The notes under the pieces were generated by a model, which was not told the DNA's origin, did not search any database, and worked only from the letters and a program-made list of their open reading frames with translations. Shown here piece after piece: positions 34,195-42,402 of a DNA stretch of 64,000 nucleotides (position 1 is its first letter; each line of letters opens with the position of its first letter). This stretch comes from Micromonospora violae (GTDB lineage Bacteria; Actinomycetota; Actinomycetes; Mycobacteriales; Micromonosporaceae). The position numbers and the translations under genes were made by a program. The stretch spans positions 4,030,001 to 4,094,000 of the forward strand of contig NZ_SHKK01000001.1 of NCBI RefSeq assembly GCF_004217135.1, in the 5' to 3' direction.

Positions 34195-35339
34195 GGGCGC
34201 TGTGCTGGGTGGCGGCCGGCGAGGTGGGGGTACGCGAGGTGCCCGACCCGGAGCTGCGCAACGAGCGTGACGTCATCGTCCGGGTTCGGCGCAGCGCCAC
34301 CTGCGGAGGTGACCTGCCGCTGCTGGCCGGCCCGCACCCGCTGCTGCGCGCCGGCGACGTGCTCGGCGCGGAGTTCCTGGGCGAGGTGGTCGAGGTTGGC
34401 CCCGAGGTCCGGCGGCACCGCACCGGCGACCGGGTGGTCGTCGGCGCGGGCGTGGCCTGCGGCGGCTGCTGGTACTGCCGTCAGGGCCTGCACTCCTGCT
34501 GCGACAACGCCCATGCCGACCTGCCGAGCGCCGACCCCGACTGGGTCCGCTCGGACGCCGGCTGTTTCGGCCGACCCCGGGCGGCGGGCGGCTTCGCGGG
34601 CGGCCACGCCGAGTACGTGCGGGTGCCGTACGCCGACGTGAGCGCGTTCCGGGTGCCGGAGAGCGTCGACGACGACCGGGCGGTGTTCGCGGCGGACGCC
34701 GCGCCGACCGGGTGGCTCGCCGCCGAGTTGGGTGCGGTGCGCCCCGGCGACGTGGTGGCGATCTGGGGCGCCGGGGCGGTCGGCCAGTTGACCGCCCGGG
34801 CGGCGGTGCTGCGCGGCGCGGCCCGGGTGCTGGTCGTGGACCGGCACGAGGAGCGGTTGCGGATGGCCGAGCGGCACGCGGCAGCCGAGCCGCTGGACTA
34901 CCGCCGCACCGACGTCGCGGCCGAGCTGCGCGACCGTAGCGGCGGGCGCGGGCCGGACGTGTGCGTGGTGGCGGTCGGCACCCCGCCGGCCCGGTCGCTG
35001 GTCGACCGGTTCGCCGGCCCGCACGCCGACCGACCGGACGCGCTGCGGGAGGCCGTGCACGCGTGTCGCAAGGGCGGCGTGGTGGTGGTGCTCGGCGGAA
35101 CGGACGGGTTCGTCGACGCGTTCCCGCTGGGCGCGGTGACCGAGCGGCGGCTCACCCTGCGCGGGGCCGGGCGGCCGGATCTGCGGGACGTGCCGATGCT
35201 GCTGGACCGGATGGCCCGCGACGAGCTGCGGACCGAACACCTGGCCACCCACCGACTGCCGTTGGCGCAGGGCCCCGAGGGGTACGCGCTGTTCCGGGAC
35301 CGGGCCGACGGCTGCGTACGGGCCGTGTTCACGCCGTGA
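34191..35339 (+). CDS. Zinc-type medium-chain dehydrogenase/reductase with an altered catalytic zinc site
   Basis: A 382-residue NAD(P)-dependent alcohol-dehydrogenase-like protein (GTGA overlap with the gene before). The structural zinc cysteines are present (C90, C93, C96 and C103/C104 in ACGGCWYCRQGLHSCC). The Rossmann motif is AIWGAGAVGQLTARAA. The catalytic Cys is C38 (SATCGGD), but the usual His of the GHE motif is Ala (LGAEFLGEV, A60). Metal binding and activity may therefore differ. It is close in length to glutathione-independent formaldehyde-dehydrogenase-like members. The substrate is unknown. Confidence 0.87.
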   Translation: MRALCWVAAGEVGVREVPDPELRNERDVIVRVRRSATCGGDLPLLAGPHPLLRAGDVLGAEFLGEVVEVGPEVRRHRTGDRVVVGAGVACGGCWYCRQGLHSCCDNAHADLPSADPDWVRSDAGCFGRPRAAGGFAGGHAEYVRVPYADVSAFRVPESVDDDRAVFAADAAPTGWLAAELGAVRPGDVVAIWGAGAVGQLTARAAVLRGAARVLVVDRHEERLRMAERHAAAEPLDYRRTDVAAELRDRSGGRGPDVCVVAVGTPPARSLVDRFAGPHADRPDALREAVHACRKGGVVVVLGGTDGFVDAFPLGAVTERRLTLRGAGRPDLRDVPMLLDRMARDELRTEHLATHRLPLAQGPEGYALFRDRADGCVRAVFTP

Positions 35340-35378
35340 CGAGTGTCGATCGGCGGGGGCGAATGGCAGACTCCGGGG

Positions 35379-36560
35379 ATGGCCGTGGAGCGAACGTACG
35401 ACGTGGTGCTGTTCGGAGCGACCGGGTTCACCGGCGGCCTGACCGCTGAGTACCTGGCCCGACACGCGCCGGCTGGGCTGCGCTGGGCGCTGGCCGGGCG
35501 CAACCCGCAGCGCCTCGCCGCGGTCCGGGATCGGCTCGCCGCGATCGATGCGCGCCTGACCGACCTGCCGCTGCTCAGCGCCGACGTGACCGACGCCGAC
35601 TCCCTGCGGGCGGTGGCGGACAGCGCCCGGGTGGTGGCCAGCACGGTCGGCCCGTACATCCACCACGGCGAGCCGCTGGTCGCGGCCTGCGCCCGGGCCG
35701 GCACCGACTACCTGGACATCACCGGCGAGCCGGAGTTCGTCGACCTCATGTACGTACGCCACCACGCCGAGGCGACCCGCACCGGCGCGCGGCTGGTACA
35801 CGCCTGCGGCTTCGACTCCATCCCGCACGACCTGGGCGCCTGGTTCACCGTCAAACAGTTGCCCGCCGACGTCCCGATCACCGTGGACGGGTACGTGCGC
35901 GCCGGTGGCCGGTTCTCCGCCGGCACCTACCATTCGGCGCTCACCGCGTTCTCCCGTACCGGGCAGGCCAGCCAGGCCGCCCTCGCCCGGCGGGCGGTCG
36001 AGCCGCGCCCCACCGACCGTCGGGTCCGGGCGGTGCCCGGCCGGCTCGCCCGCTCGGCGGAGCTGGGCATCTGGACCGTGCCGCTGCCGACCATCGACCC
36101 GCAGGTGGTCCGCCGCTCGGCCGCGGCCCGCCCGGAGTACGGCCCGGACTTCCGCTACCGGCACTTCGCCGCAGTGAAACGGCTACCCACCGTCCTGGTC
36201 GGCGCGGCCGGGCTCGGCGCGCTGATCGGGCTGGTGAAGCTGCCGCCCAGCCGACGCTGGCTGCTCGGCCGGCTCGCGTCCGGGCAGGGGCCCACCGCAC
36301 AGCAGCGGGCGTCGTCCTGGTTCCGGGTCCGGTTCGTCGGCACCGGCGGCGGGCAGCGGGTGGTCACCGAGGTCGCCGGCGGTGACCCCGGCTACGACGA
36401 GACGGCGAAGATGCTCGGCGAGTCGGCGCTGTGCCTGGCGCTCGACGAGCTGCCGCCGACCGCCGGCCAGCTCACCCCGGTCGCCGCGATGGGTGACGCG
36501 CTGCTCGACCGGCTCGTCCGGGCCGGCCTCACCTTCCGGGTGCTGGAACGCTCGGCTTGA
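35379..36560 (+). CDS. Saccharopine dehydrogenase-like / trans-acting enoyl reductase family protein
   Basis: A 393-residue oxidoreductase. The start YDVVLFGATGFTGGLTAEYLARH carries a Rossmann GATGFTG motif. STVGPYIHHGEPLVAACARAGTDYLDITGEPEF is the signature of the family that includes the mycobacterial enoyl reductase of phthiocerol synthesis. The ATG at 35379 is chosen over a GTG at 35343 because it starts right at the homologous region. A hydrophobic stretch (VLVGAAGLGALIGLVKL) may be amphipathic or membrane-touching. Its stop overlaps the promoter of the MerR-clamp gene. The substrate is uncertain; a lipid or polyketide intermediate is plausible. Confidence 0.87.
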   Translation: MAVERTYDVVLFGATGFTGGLTAEYLARHAPAGLRWALAGRNPQRLAAVRDRLAAIDARLTDLPLLSADVTDADSLRAVADSARVVASTVGPYIHHGEPLVAACARAGTDYLDITGEPEFVDLMYVRHHAEATRTGARLVHACGFDSIPHDLGAWFTVKQLPADVPITVDGYVRAGGRFSAGTYHSALTAFSRTGQASQAALARRAVEPRPTDRRVRAVPGRLARSAELGIWTVPLPTIDPQVVRRSAAARPEYGPDFRYRHFAAVKRLPTVLVGAAGLGALIGLVKLPPSRRWLLGRLASGQGPTAQQRASSWFRVRFVGTGGGQRVVTEVAGGDPGYDETAKMLGESALCLALDELPPTAGQLTPVAAMGDALLDRLVRAGLTFRVLERSA

Positions 36561-36587
36561 CCCTCGACCGGGTCGAGGGGGCAGGAT
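36557..36587 (+). promoter_or_regulatory. MerR-type promoter with 19-bp spacer
   Basis: TTGACC (-35, 36557-36562) and CAGGAT (-10, 36582-36587) are 19 bases apart. The spacer region holds CCCTCGACCGGGTCGAGGG (36561-36579), a perfect 9-base dyad around one G. That layout is the MerR-family design and suggests self-regulation. A start point would fall about at 36594, so a leaderless message from the GTG at 36595 is possible. Confidence 0.75.
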
Positions 36588-37668
36588 GCCCAGCGTGAAC
36601 GACCTGCACAGCATCGGCGAGCTGGCCCGGGCCAGCGGCCTGACCGTCAGCGCCCTGCGCTTCTACGACTCGGCGGGGGTGCTGACGCCGACCCTGGTCG
36701 ACCCGGTGACCGGCTACCGCTGGTACACCGAGGAGCAGATCACCCCGGCCCGGCTGGTGGCCGGGCTGCGCCGGATCGGCATGCCGGTTCCGGAGATCGC
36801 CGCCGCGGTACGCGCCGAGCCGGCCGTGGTGCACCACCTGCTCGACGCGCACCTGCGCCGACTCGCCGACGGGCTCAGCGACGCCCGCCGGGAGGCCGAC
36901 CGGCTCCGGGCCCTGGTGGACCCGGCCCCGCCGGCCGCCACCACGCTGCTGCTCTCCCCCGCCGGGTTGGCCGCCGCGCTCGACGCGGTGCGCTTCGCCG
37001 TCAGCGTCGACCCGGCCCTGCCGATGCTCGCCGGTGTGCTCTTCGACGTGGAGCCCGACGGCGTCCGGCTCGTCGCCACCGACCGGTACCGGCTCGCGTT
37101 GGCTCGGGCCGGGGCCGACGTCGACGGTCCGCCGGTGCGGGTGTTCGTGCCGGTGGCCCTCGTCGACCAGCTCCGGCCGCTGCTCGACACCGCCGACACC
37201 TGGCCGGTCCGGTTGACCGTGGCCGGCGCGGACCTGCGGCTGCGGGTGGCCGACCGCACGCTGACCGGCACCGCCCTGCCGTACGACTTCCCGGACTACC
37301 ACCGGCTGCTGCGTACGTCCGTCGGCGAGCGGCCGACCGCGCGGCGGATCCCGGTGGACGTGGCCACGCTGCGCGCCGCGCTGGTCGACCCGGCGGCCCC
37401 CACGGTCGCCCTCGACCACGACGGCACGACCCGGGAGGTCACCGTGCTGGGCGTCGACGACCAGGGCGGGCTGCGGCTGCTCCCCGCCGCCGACCTGGGC
37501 ACCGACGCGCTGCGGGTCGGGGTGGACGGTGGTTACCTGCTGGACGCGCTGAACGCGGCCGGCGGGCCGCAACTGGTGCTGGAGCTGGATGGGCCGATCG
37601 CCCCGCTGGCCGTACGCCGACCGGACGACGCGGACACCTACTCGGTGCTCATGCCGATCCGACTCTAG
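36586..37668 (+). CDS. MerR-type regulator fused to a DNA polymerase III beta-clamp-like domain
   Basis: A 360-residue fusion. Residues about 7-75 form a MerR helix-turn-helix (HSIGELARASGLTVSALRFYDSAG, then TGYRWYTEEQI). A helical linker (about 80-118) precedes a region like sliding-clamp domains 2 and 3. That region has LPMLAGVLFDVEPDGVRLVATDRYRLALA, which in DnaN precedes the peptide-binding pocket, and ends YSVLMPIRL like DnaN's LLMPVRL. Clamp domain 1 is missing, replaced by the DNA-binding unit. The clamp part may form rings or sense replication or clamp-binding ligands. The start may instead be GTG 36595 (see promoter). The architecture is clear; the function is unknown. Confidence 0.88.
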   Translation: MPSVNDLHSIGELARASGLTVSALRFYDSAGVLTPTLVDPVTGYRWYTEEQITPARLVAGLRRIGMPVPEIAAAVRAEPAVVHHLLDAHLRRLADGLSDARREADRLRALVDPAPPAATTLLLSPAGLAAALDAVRFAVSVDPALPMLAGVLFDVEPDGVRLVATDRYRLALARAGADVDGPPVRVFVPVALVDQLRPLLDTADTWPVRLTVAGADLRLRVADRTLTGTALPYDFPDYHRLLRTSVGERPTARRIPVDVATLRAALVDPAAPTVALDHDGTTREVTVLGVDDQGGLRLLPAADLGTDALRVGVDGGYLLDALNAAGGPQLVLELDGPIAPLAVRRPDDADTYSVLMPIRL

Positions 37669-37712
37669 AACCTCCCCGCCCCGGGCCCAGGGGGCCGCGA
37701 CGGTAACATCTG

Positions 37713-37732
37713 GGGGTTCACCAGTGAACCCC
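37713..37732 (+). promoter_or_regulatory. Perfect hairpin at the serS 5' leader
   Basis: Nine-base arms GGGGTTCAC / GTGAACCCC around CA, 22 bases before the serS ATG. A TAACAT -10-like box lies at 37703-37708, placing the hairpin at the very 5' end of the message. It may stabilise the mRNA or bind a regulator. It is too short and simple for a T-box. Confidence 0.55.
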
Positions 37733-37754
37733 GGACGGAGGCGTACGGAGCAGC

Positions 37755-39041
37755 ATGCTCGACATGGAGTTGATCCGGAAGGATCGCGAGGCGGTGGCGA
37801 CCGCGCTGGCGAAGCGTCTGGATCCCGCCGAGGTCACCCGTGCCCTGGACGAGATCCAGCGGCTCGACCAGGAACGCCGTGCCCTGATCACGGAGATCGA
37901 CGCCGAGCGGCAGCGCCGCAAGGCCGAGGCCCGGGCGTACGCGCAGGCAAAGCGCGCCGGCGAGGAGCCGCAGGTCGCCGCACCGGAGGCGGAGCGTAAG
38001 CAGCTCGCCGAGCTGGAGTCCCAGCTGGACGAGGTGCAGGCCCGGCTGCGCGACGCGATGAGTGAGCTGCCCAACCTGCCCAGCGACGATGTCGTGGCCG
38101 GCGGCAAGGAAGCCAACCGGGTCGTGAAGACCTTCGGCGAGCCGCCGGTGATCGAGAAGGTCCGCGACCACGTGGAGCTGAGCCGCGCGCTGGGTCTGGT
38201 CGACTACGAGCGCGGCGTGAAGCTCGGCGGGTCCGGTTTCTGGATCTACACGGGGGTCGGCGCCCGGCTGGAGTGGGCGCTGCTCAACTACTTCGTCGAC
38301 CAGCACATCAAGGCCGGCTACGAGTTCCTGCTCCCGCCGCACCTGCTGCTGGATTCGGCCGGCTTCGCCGCCGGGCAGTTCCCCAAGTTCTACGACGACG
38401 TCTACCACCTGGACTCGGCGTCCGCCCCGCGCGGCCAGTTCCTGCTGCCCACGTCGGAGACAGCGATCCTCGGCGCCTACCAGGACGAGATCCTGGAGAC
38501 CCCGAAGCTGCCGCTGAAGGCGTTCGCGTACACCCCGTGCTACCGGCGGGAGTCGGCCGGCTCGCACTCGGACGAGCGCGGCACGGTGCGGGGGCACCAG
38601 TTCAACAAGGTGGAGATCTTCCAGTTCACCCTGCCGGAGCAGGCCGACGCGGCGCTGGAGGAGATGCTCGCCCACGCCGAGAGCCTGGTCGAGGGGCTGG
38701 GTCTGCACTACCAGCGCACGCTGCTCTCGGCCGGTGACGCCAGCGCCTCGATGAAGAAGACACTCGACATTGAGGTGTGGATGCCGAGCACCGGCAAGTA
38801 CAAGGAGGTGTCGTCGGTCTCCTGGGCCGGCGACTACCAGGCTCGTCGGGCCGCCATCCGTTACCGCGAGCCGGGCGGCAAGCAGACCCGCTTCGTGCAC
38901 ACCCTCAACGGGTCGGCGCTGGCCACCAGCCGGCTCTTCCCGGCCATCCTGGAGCAGTACCAGCAGGCCGACGGCAGCGTCCTGATCCCCAAGGTCCTCC
39001 AGGACCGCCTGGGCACCGACCGGCTGACCCCCCTGCGCTAG
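37755..39041 (+). CDS. serS: Serine--tRNA ligase
   Basis: Class II synthetase of 428 residues. The N-terminal long coiled-coil arm (about 30-110, EIQRLDQERRALITEIDAER) binds tRNA-Ser. The catalytic domain includes motif 2 (CYRRESAGSHSDERGTVRGHQFNKVE) and motif 3 (LNGSALATSRLFPAILEQYQ). The ATG at 37755 follows GGAG at 37747-37750. A perfect terminator follows the stop. Confidence 0.97.
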   Translation: MLDMELIRKDREAVATALAKRLDPAEVTRALDEIQRLDQERRALITEIDAERQRRKAEARAYAQAKRAGEEPQVAAPEAERKQLAELESQLDEVQARLRDAMSELPNLPSDDVVAGGKEANRVVKTFGEPPVIEKVRDHVELSRALGLVDYERGVKLGGSGFWIYTGVGARLEWALLNYFVDQHIKAGYEFLLPPHLLLDSAGFAAGQFPKFYDDVYHLDSASAPRGQFLLPTSETAILGAYQDEILETPKLPLKAFAYTPCYRRESAGSHSDERGTVRGHQFNKVEIFQFTLPEQADAALEEMLAHAESLVEGLGLHYQRTLLSAGDASASMKKTLDIEVWMPSTGKYKEVSSVSWAGDYQARRAAIRYREPGGKQTRFVHTLNGSALATSRLFPAILEQYQQADGSVLIPKVLQDRLGTDRLTPLR

Positions 39042-39060
39042 CCAGCTCCCCGAATTGATC

Positions 39061-39105
39061 GACGGGGGCGGGGCTGATGCGGATCGCATCAGCCCCGCCC
39101 CCGTC
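39061..39105. terminator. Strong terminator between serS and the discoidin gene
   Basis: Perfect 20-base arms (left arm GACGGGGGCGGGGCTGATGC, 39061-39080; right arm 39086-39105) around GGATC, 19 bases after the serS stop. It can serve both convergent genes. Confidence 0.9.
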
Positions 39106-39185
39106 CATTCGGGCCCCGGGTGTCACACCGTGGTCAATCCCGACGCGGAGCTGTTCCGGCTCCGGCGCGGACAGGCGGTGCCGGT

Positions 39186-42100
39186 TCAGGCACCGAACAC
39201 CTCCACGGAGGTCAGTCGGGCGTCACCGGGCTGCCAGTCGGCGACCGCGACCGCCAGGTACCGCGCGGAGGACCCGGTCGAGATGGTGGTCTCGGGTTTC
39301 GGCTTCGGCTCCGAGGCGACCGTCCCGTAGCCGAGTCCGTCGGCCGAGGTGGCGACGGTGATCGGCCGCCGCCGACCGGGAGTCCAGGTCAGGCGGACCG
39401 ATGCCAGTGCCTGGAGCGATCCGAGGTCGATCACCATTCGGCCGTTCGGGCCGGGTTGCCAGGCCGTCCCCGGGTCGCCGTCGACGGCGGCCGACGGGTC
39501 GGTCATGCCGGCCGGGAGCGGTGACGTCGGGTAGGTCGTCCGAGACCGGGCCAGGTCGCTGGTCGGCGTCACCGTTTCACCCGCGAACGCGACGTCCTTG
39601 CTGTGTCCAGCGGGGACCGTCACCCGCTGTCGGGTGCCGCCGGCCGCGGACTCCACCTGCACCTTCACGATGTGCCCGGCGGGTGCGGTGATGCGGAGGT
39701 GGTGCGAGTCGGTGACGTCGAACCGGGTACCGGCGGGAATCTCCTCCTCCGGCTGTGCGGCGGTCACGGTGAACCGGGGCGGCTCGACGCGTGCCGTCGC
39801 GGCGGCAAGGTCGACCTGGTAGGTGGTGGTCCCCGACCCGGCGACCTGGCTTCCGTGGTACAGCCGCAGCGTGGTGCCCTGCGACAGCGTGACGGCCGCC
39901 GCCGTGATGTCGTCGCCGGACAGGTTGAACAGGCTCAGGTATCCGTCCGCGTCACTCACCCGCAACGCCTCCGGACCACCACTGGGCAGGGTTCGCGACG
40001 CCGCGGCGGCCAGGGCCGACCTGCTCGCGCCCGCGTACCCCTCGACGATCATTCGAGTGCTGCCGGTGGCCGGTCCGCTGGACAGGGTGACGGTGGTCGC
40101 GGTCACGGTGATCGGATTCTGGGCGTTGTGGACGACCAGACCCGCCCGTCCGTCGACATCCAGCCAGGAGCCGGCGATGGTCGGGCTGTCCGGCACCACC
40201 GCCGCGTCGCTCCAGTTGGTGCCGTCGAGCGAGGTCTGGATGACGTAGCGGGTGCCGTACGCGGCCTCCCAGTCCAGGCGTACGCCGCTGATGTCGGTCG
40301 GCTCGCCGAGGTCGACGGCGAGCCAACTGTCCGTGCGGCCGCGTTCCTCCCGGGCGACCGCCCAGCGGGTGCCGGAGTTGCCGTCGGTCGCGCGCGCTGC
40401 GGGGTAGGCGGGGTCAGCGGACGAGGCCGTGGTGGGCCGGCCGATGGCGCGGTCGACGCCGCCGGCGTCGAGCACGGCGAAGGCGAACAGCGAGTAGCCG
40501 TACTGGTTGGCGGGGGATCGGCCGAGCATCCGCACGTGCCGGGCTGAACGAGGCGCGAAGCTGATCTCGTCGGTGCCGCCGTCGCCGACGCCCTGTCCAG
40601 CCAGGGTGACGGACCCCTGTTCGCCGGTGAAGGTACGGGTGCCGGTGAGCCCGGGTACACCGGGCATGTCCAGGTTGAACAGGGTGAGCGCGCCCTCATC
40701 GGCAGCAATGCCGGTGGTGGCGTACACGACCGTACCGGTGGGCAGCGTGACGTATCCGGCGGTGCCGCCGGCGACGCGGAGAACGGTCGCCGTGGCGTCG
40801 ACACCGTCCCGGGCCACGGTGTACGCGGCGGAGGTGCGACCGAGGACCGGCGCGGACTGCTTCGGCAGCAGCGAGGCGGCCCGGGTGTCGAACAGCCAGT
40901 TGTCGTGGGCGGGGGCCCACTGGAACGAGACGAATCCGGTCTTACTGACCGCTGCGGCGAAGGCGGTCGGGGTTTGCTGGGCGGTCAGCCCAGCTTTCGC
41001 CCCGAAGTCCCGGGTGCCCGCCGCCGCCGCGAAGAACGTGGTGCTGGCGACCGGTTCGACCACGCCGCCGTTGGCTGCCCGCCAGGCGTGGAAGAGGTAG
41101 CTGATGGCGATTTCGGCCCGGGCTTCGGGCTCGTACTTCGGCTCGCCGCTGAACTTGGTGAGCCGGTTCTCGGGCGGGTAGTTCAGGTAGGGCATGAGCC
41201 GGTCGGCGAGGTCCGCCTCGGCCCGGGCGGCGTGCCGGTCGCCCTGGACCTGCGCGAGGAAGGCGAGCGGCAGGGCATCACGGCCGTACAGGTGGTAGCG
41301 GTCCGCGACCATCGGCATGAAGGGTTCGCCGGCATCGCTGGCCATCAGCCGCATGGTCCGCCACAACTCGGCGCCGTTGGGCTGCCGGGTGAGTGCCTCG
41401 GGGAGCGGTTGGCCGGCGGTCAGGAAGTGCACGGCGGTACGACCGGCGGTGCGCCACAGTTCTTCCTGGTAGTGCGGGCCGAAGGAGTCGTGATTCTCGA
41501 CGAGGAACGTGTCGTGGATGTTGTGAGCGGTGTTCCAGTCCGCGACCGCCCGCCCCTCGACGACGGCGGGGTTGGCCCGGTCGGCTGCCGGTAGTCCGCT
41601 CGCGTTGAGCATCCACGTCAGGAACCGCTCGCGCCACGCCGCGGCTGCGGGGTCGTCCGCCGCCCAGGCCAGGCCGGGCGCGATCGCCTGGGCGTAGACC
41701 CCCATCTCCTCGAGCTTGGTGTCACCGCTCCAGCCACCGGTGAGGCCGTTCGGCGTCCAACCGCCACTCAGCGGGTCGTTACCGGTGCCGAGGGAGTGGG
41801 CGTACGCGGCCTGCCCACGGGCGATGCGGTCGACGTTGTTGCGGGTCACCTCGTCCAGGTCGGACCAGAGCAGTCGGGCGGCCAGGACGAAGTACAGCTC
41901 AAAGGTGCTGTCCCAGAACAGCTGTCGGCCCCACTCGGTGCCGCCGGTGAGCCGGTTGGTGGCCGCGAACCGGCGGATGGTCGCGATGGTACGGGCGTGC
42001 AGCGTGTCCCGGTCGACGCCGGCTGCCGCCGCGTCGTACCCGGGCGAGATGAGCAGGACCGCGTTACCGAGGACGACCGCGAACCTGAAGTCCGCGAGGC

Positions 42101-42326
42101 GGTACGCGTTGATCGCCGGATCCCACTGCTCCTCGGCCCATCGGGTGTGGGCGAGCAGCAGCGCGTGGTAGGTCTTGGCGACCGGGCCGGTGGCCGCAGC
42201 CGGTGGCGTGGTGCCGGCTGGCGCGGCCTGGGCGGCGGCCGGTCGGGCGATGGCGAGTCCAGCGCCGATGGCGCCGCCAAGGATGAGGAGCCGTCGCCTG
42301 CTCAGCTCGAATTCGGAGATACGCAT
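39186..42326 (-). CDS. Tat-exported discoidin-domain protein, probable polysaccharide-acting enzyme
   Basis: A 1046-residue secreted protein. The ATG at 42326 has GAAGGA 5 bases upstream. The twin-arginine signal SRRRLLILGGAIGAGLA ends near AAAQAAPA. Residues about 50-430 look like an all-helical (alpha/alpha) barrel (TEWGRQLFWDSTFELYFVLAARL, WNTAHNIHDTFLVENHDSFGP). Beta-rich sections follow. Two F5/8 type C (CBM32-like) sugar-binding domains lie at about 620-730 (ATDGNSGTRWAV) and at the C-terminus (AVDGDPGTAWQPG). A perfect LacI-type operator lies just upstream. The reaction is unknown; lyase or glycoside hydrolase are candidates. Confidence 0.85.
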   Translation of the reverse strand: MRISEFELSRRRLLILGGAIGAGLAIARPAAAQAAPAGTTPPAAATGPVAKTYHALLLAHTRWAEEQWDPAINAYRLADFRFAVVLGNAVLLISPGYDAAAAGVDRDTLHARTIATIRRFAATNRLTGGTEWGRQLFWDSTFELYFVLAARLLWSDLDEVTRNNVDRIARGQAAYAHSLGTGNDPLSGGWTPNGLTGGWSGDTKLEEMGVYAQAIAPGLAWAADDPAAAAWRERFLTWMLNASGLPAADRANPAVVEGRAVADWNTAHNIHDTFLVENHDSFGPHYQEELWRTAGRTAVHFLTAGQPLPEALTRQPNGAELWRTMRLMASDAGEPFMPMVADRYHLYGRDALPLAFLAQVQGDRHAARAEADLADRLMPYLNYPPENRLTKFSGEPKYEPEARAEIAISYLFHAWRAANGGVVEPVASTTFFAAAAGTRDFGAKAGLTAQQTPTAFAAAVSKTGFVSFQWAPAHDNWLFDTRAASLLPKQSAPVLGRTSAAYTVARDGVDATATVLRVAGGTAGYVTLPTGTVVYATTGIAADEGALTLFNLDMPGVPGLTGTRTFTGEQGSVTLAGQGVGDGGTDEISFAPRSARHVRMLGRSPANQYGYSLFAFAVLDAGGVDRAIGRPTTASSADPAYPAARATDGNSGTRWAVAREERGRTDSWLAVDLGEPTDISGVRLDWEAAYGTRYVIQTSLDGTNWSDAAVVPDSPTIAGSWLDVDGRAGLVVHNAQNPITVTATTVTLSSGPATGSTRMIVEGYAGASRSALAAAASRTLPSGGPEALRVSDADGYLSLFNLSGDDITAAAVTLSQGTTLRLYHGSQVAGSGTTTYQVDLAAATARVEPPRFTVTAAQPEEEIPAGTRFDVTDSHHLRITAPAGHIVKVQVESAAGGTRQRVTVPAGHSKDVAFAGETVTPTSDLARSRTTYPTSPLPAGMTDPSAAVDGDPGTAWQPGPNGRMVIDLGSLQALASVRLTWTPGRRRPITVATSADGLGYGTVASEPKPKPETTISTGSSARYLAVAVADWQPGDARLTSVEVFGA

Positions 42327-42341
42327 GGTGGTCCTTCGGTG

Positions 42342-42355
42342 TGACAACGTTGTCA
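42342..42355. promoter_or_regulatory. LacI-family operator of the discoidin gene
   Basis: TGACAACGTTGTCA is a perfect 14-base palindrome centred on CG, the design of LacI-family sites in actinomycetes, 16 bases before the ATG. The repressor gene is not in this window. Sugar induction of the secreted protein is inferred. Confidence 0.85.
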
Positions 42356-42402
42356 GACAGACTCCGATGATCGCTTCCCGATGTCAAGAGCAGTGCGTTA
42401 CC

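Noticed and set aside
33840..36164. 774-residue minus-strand frame across the dehydrogenase genes
   Set aside because: Antisense shadow; the plus strand has coupled genes with Rossmann and zinc motifs.
37669..37754. T-box or tRNA upstream of serS
   Set aside because: The only structure is a 20-base hairpin; no T-box consensus, no acceptor or anticodon arms.
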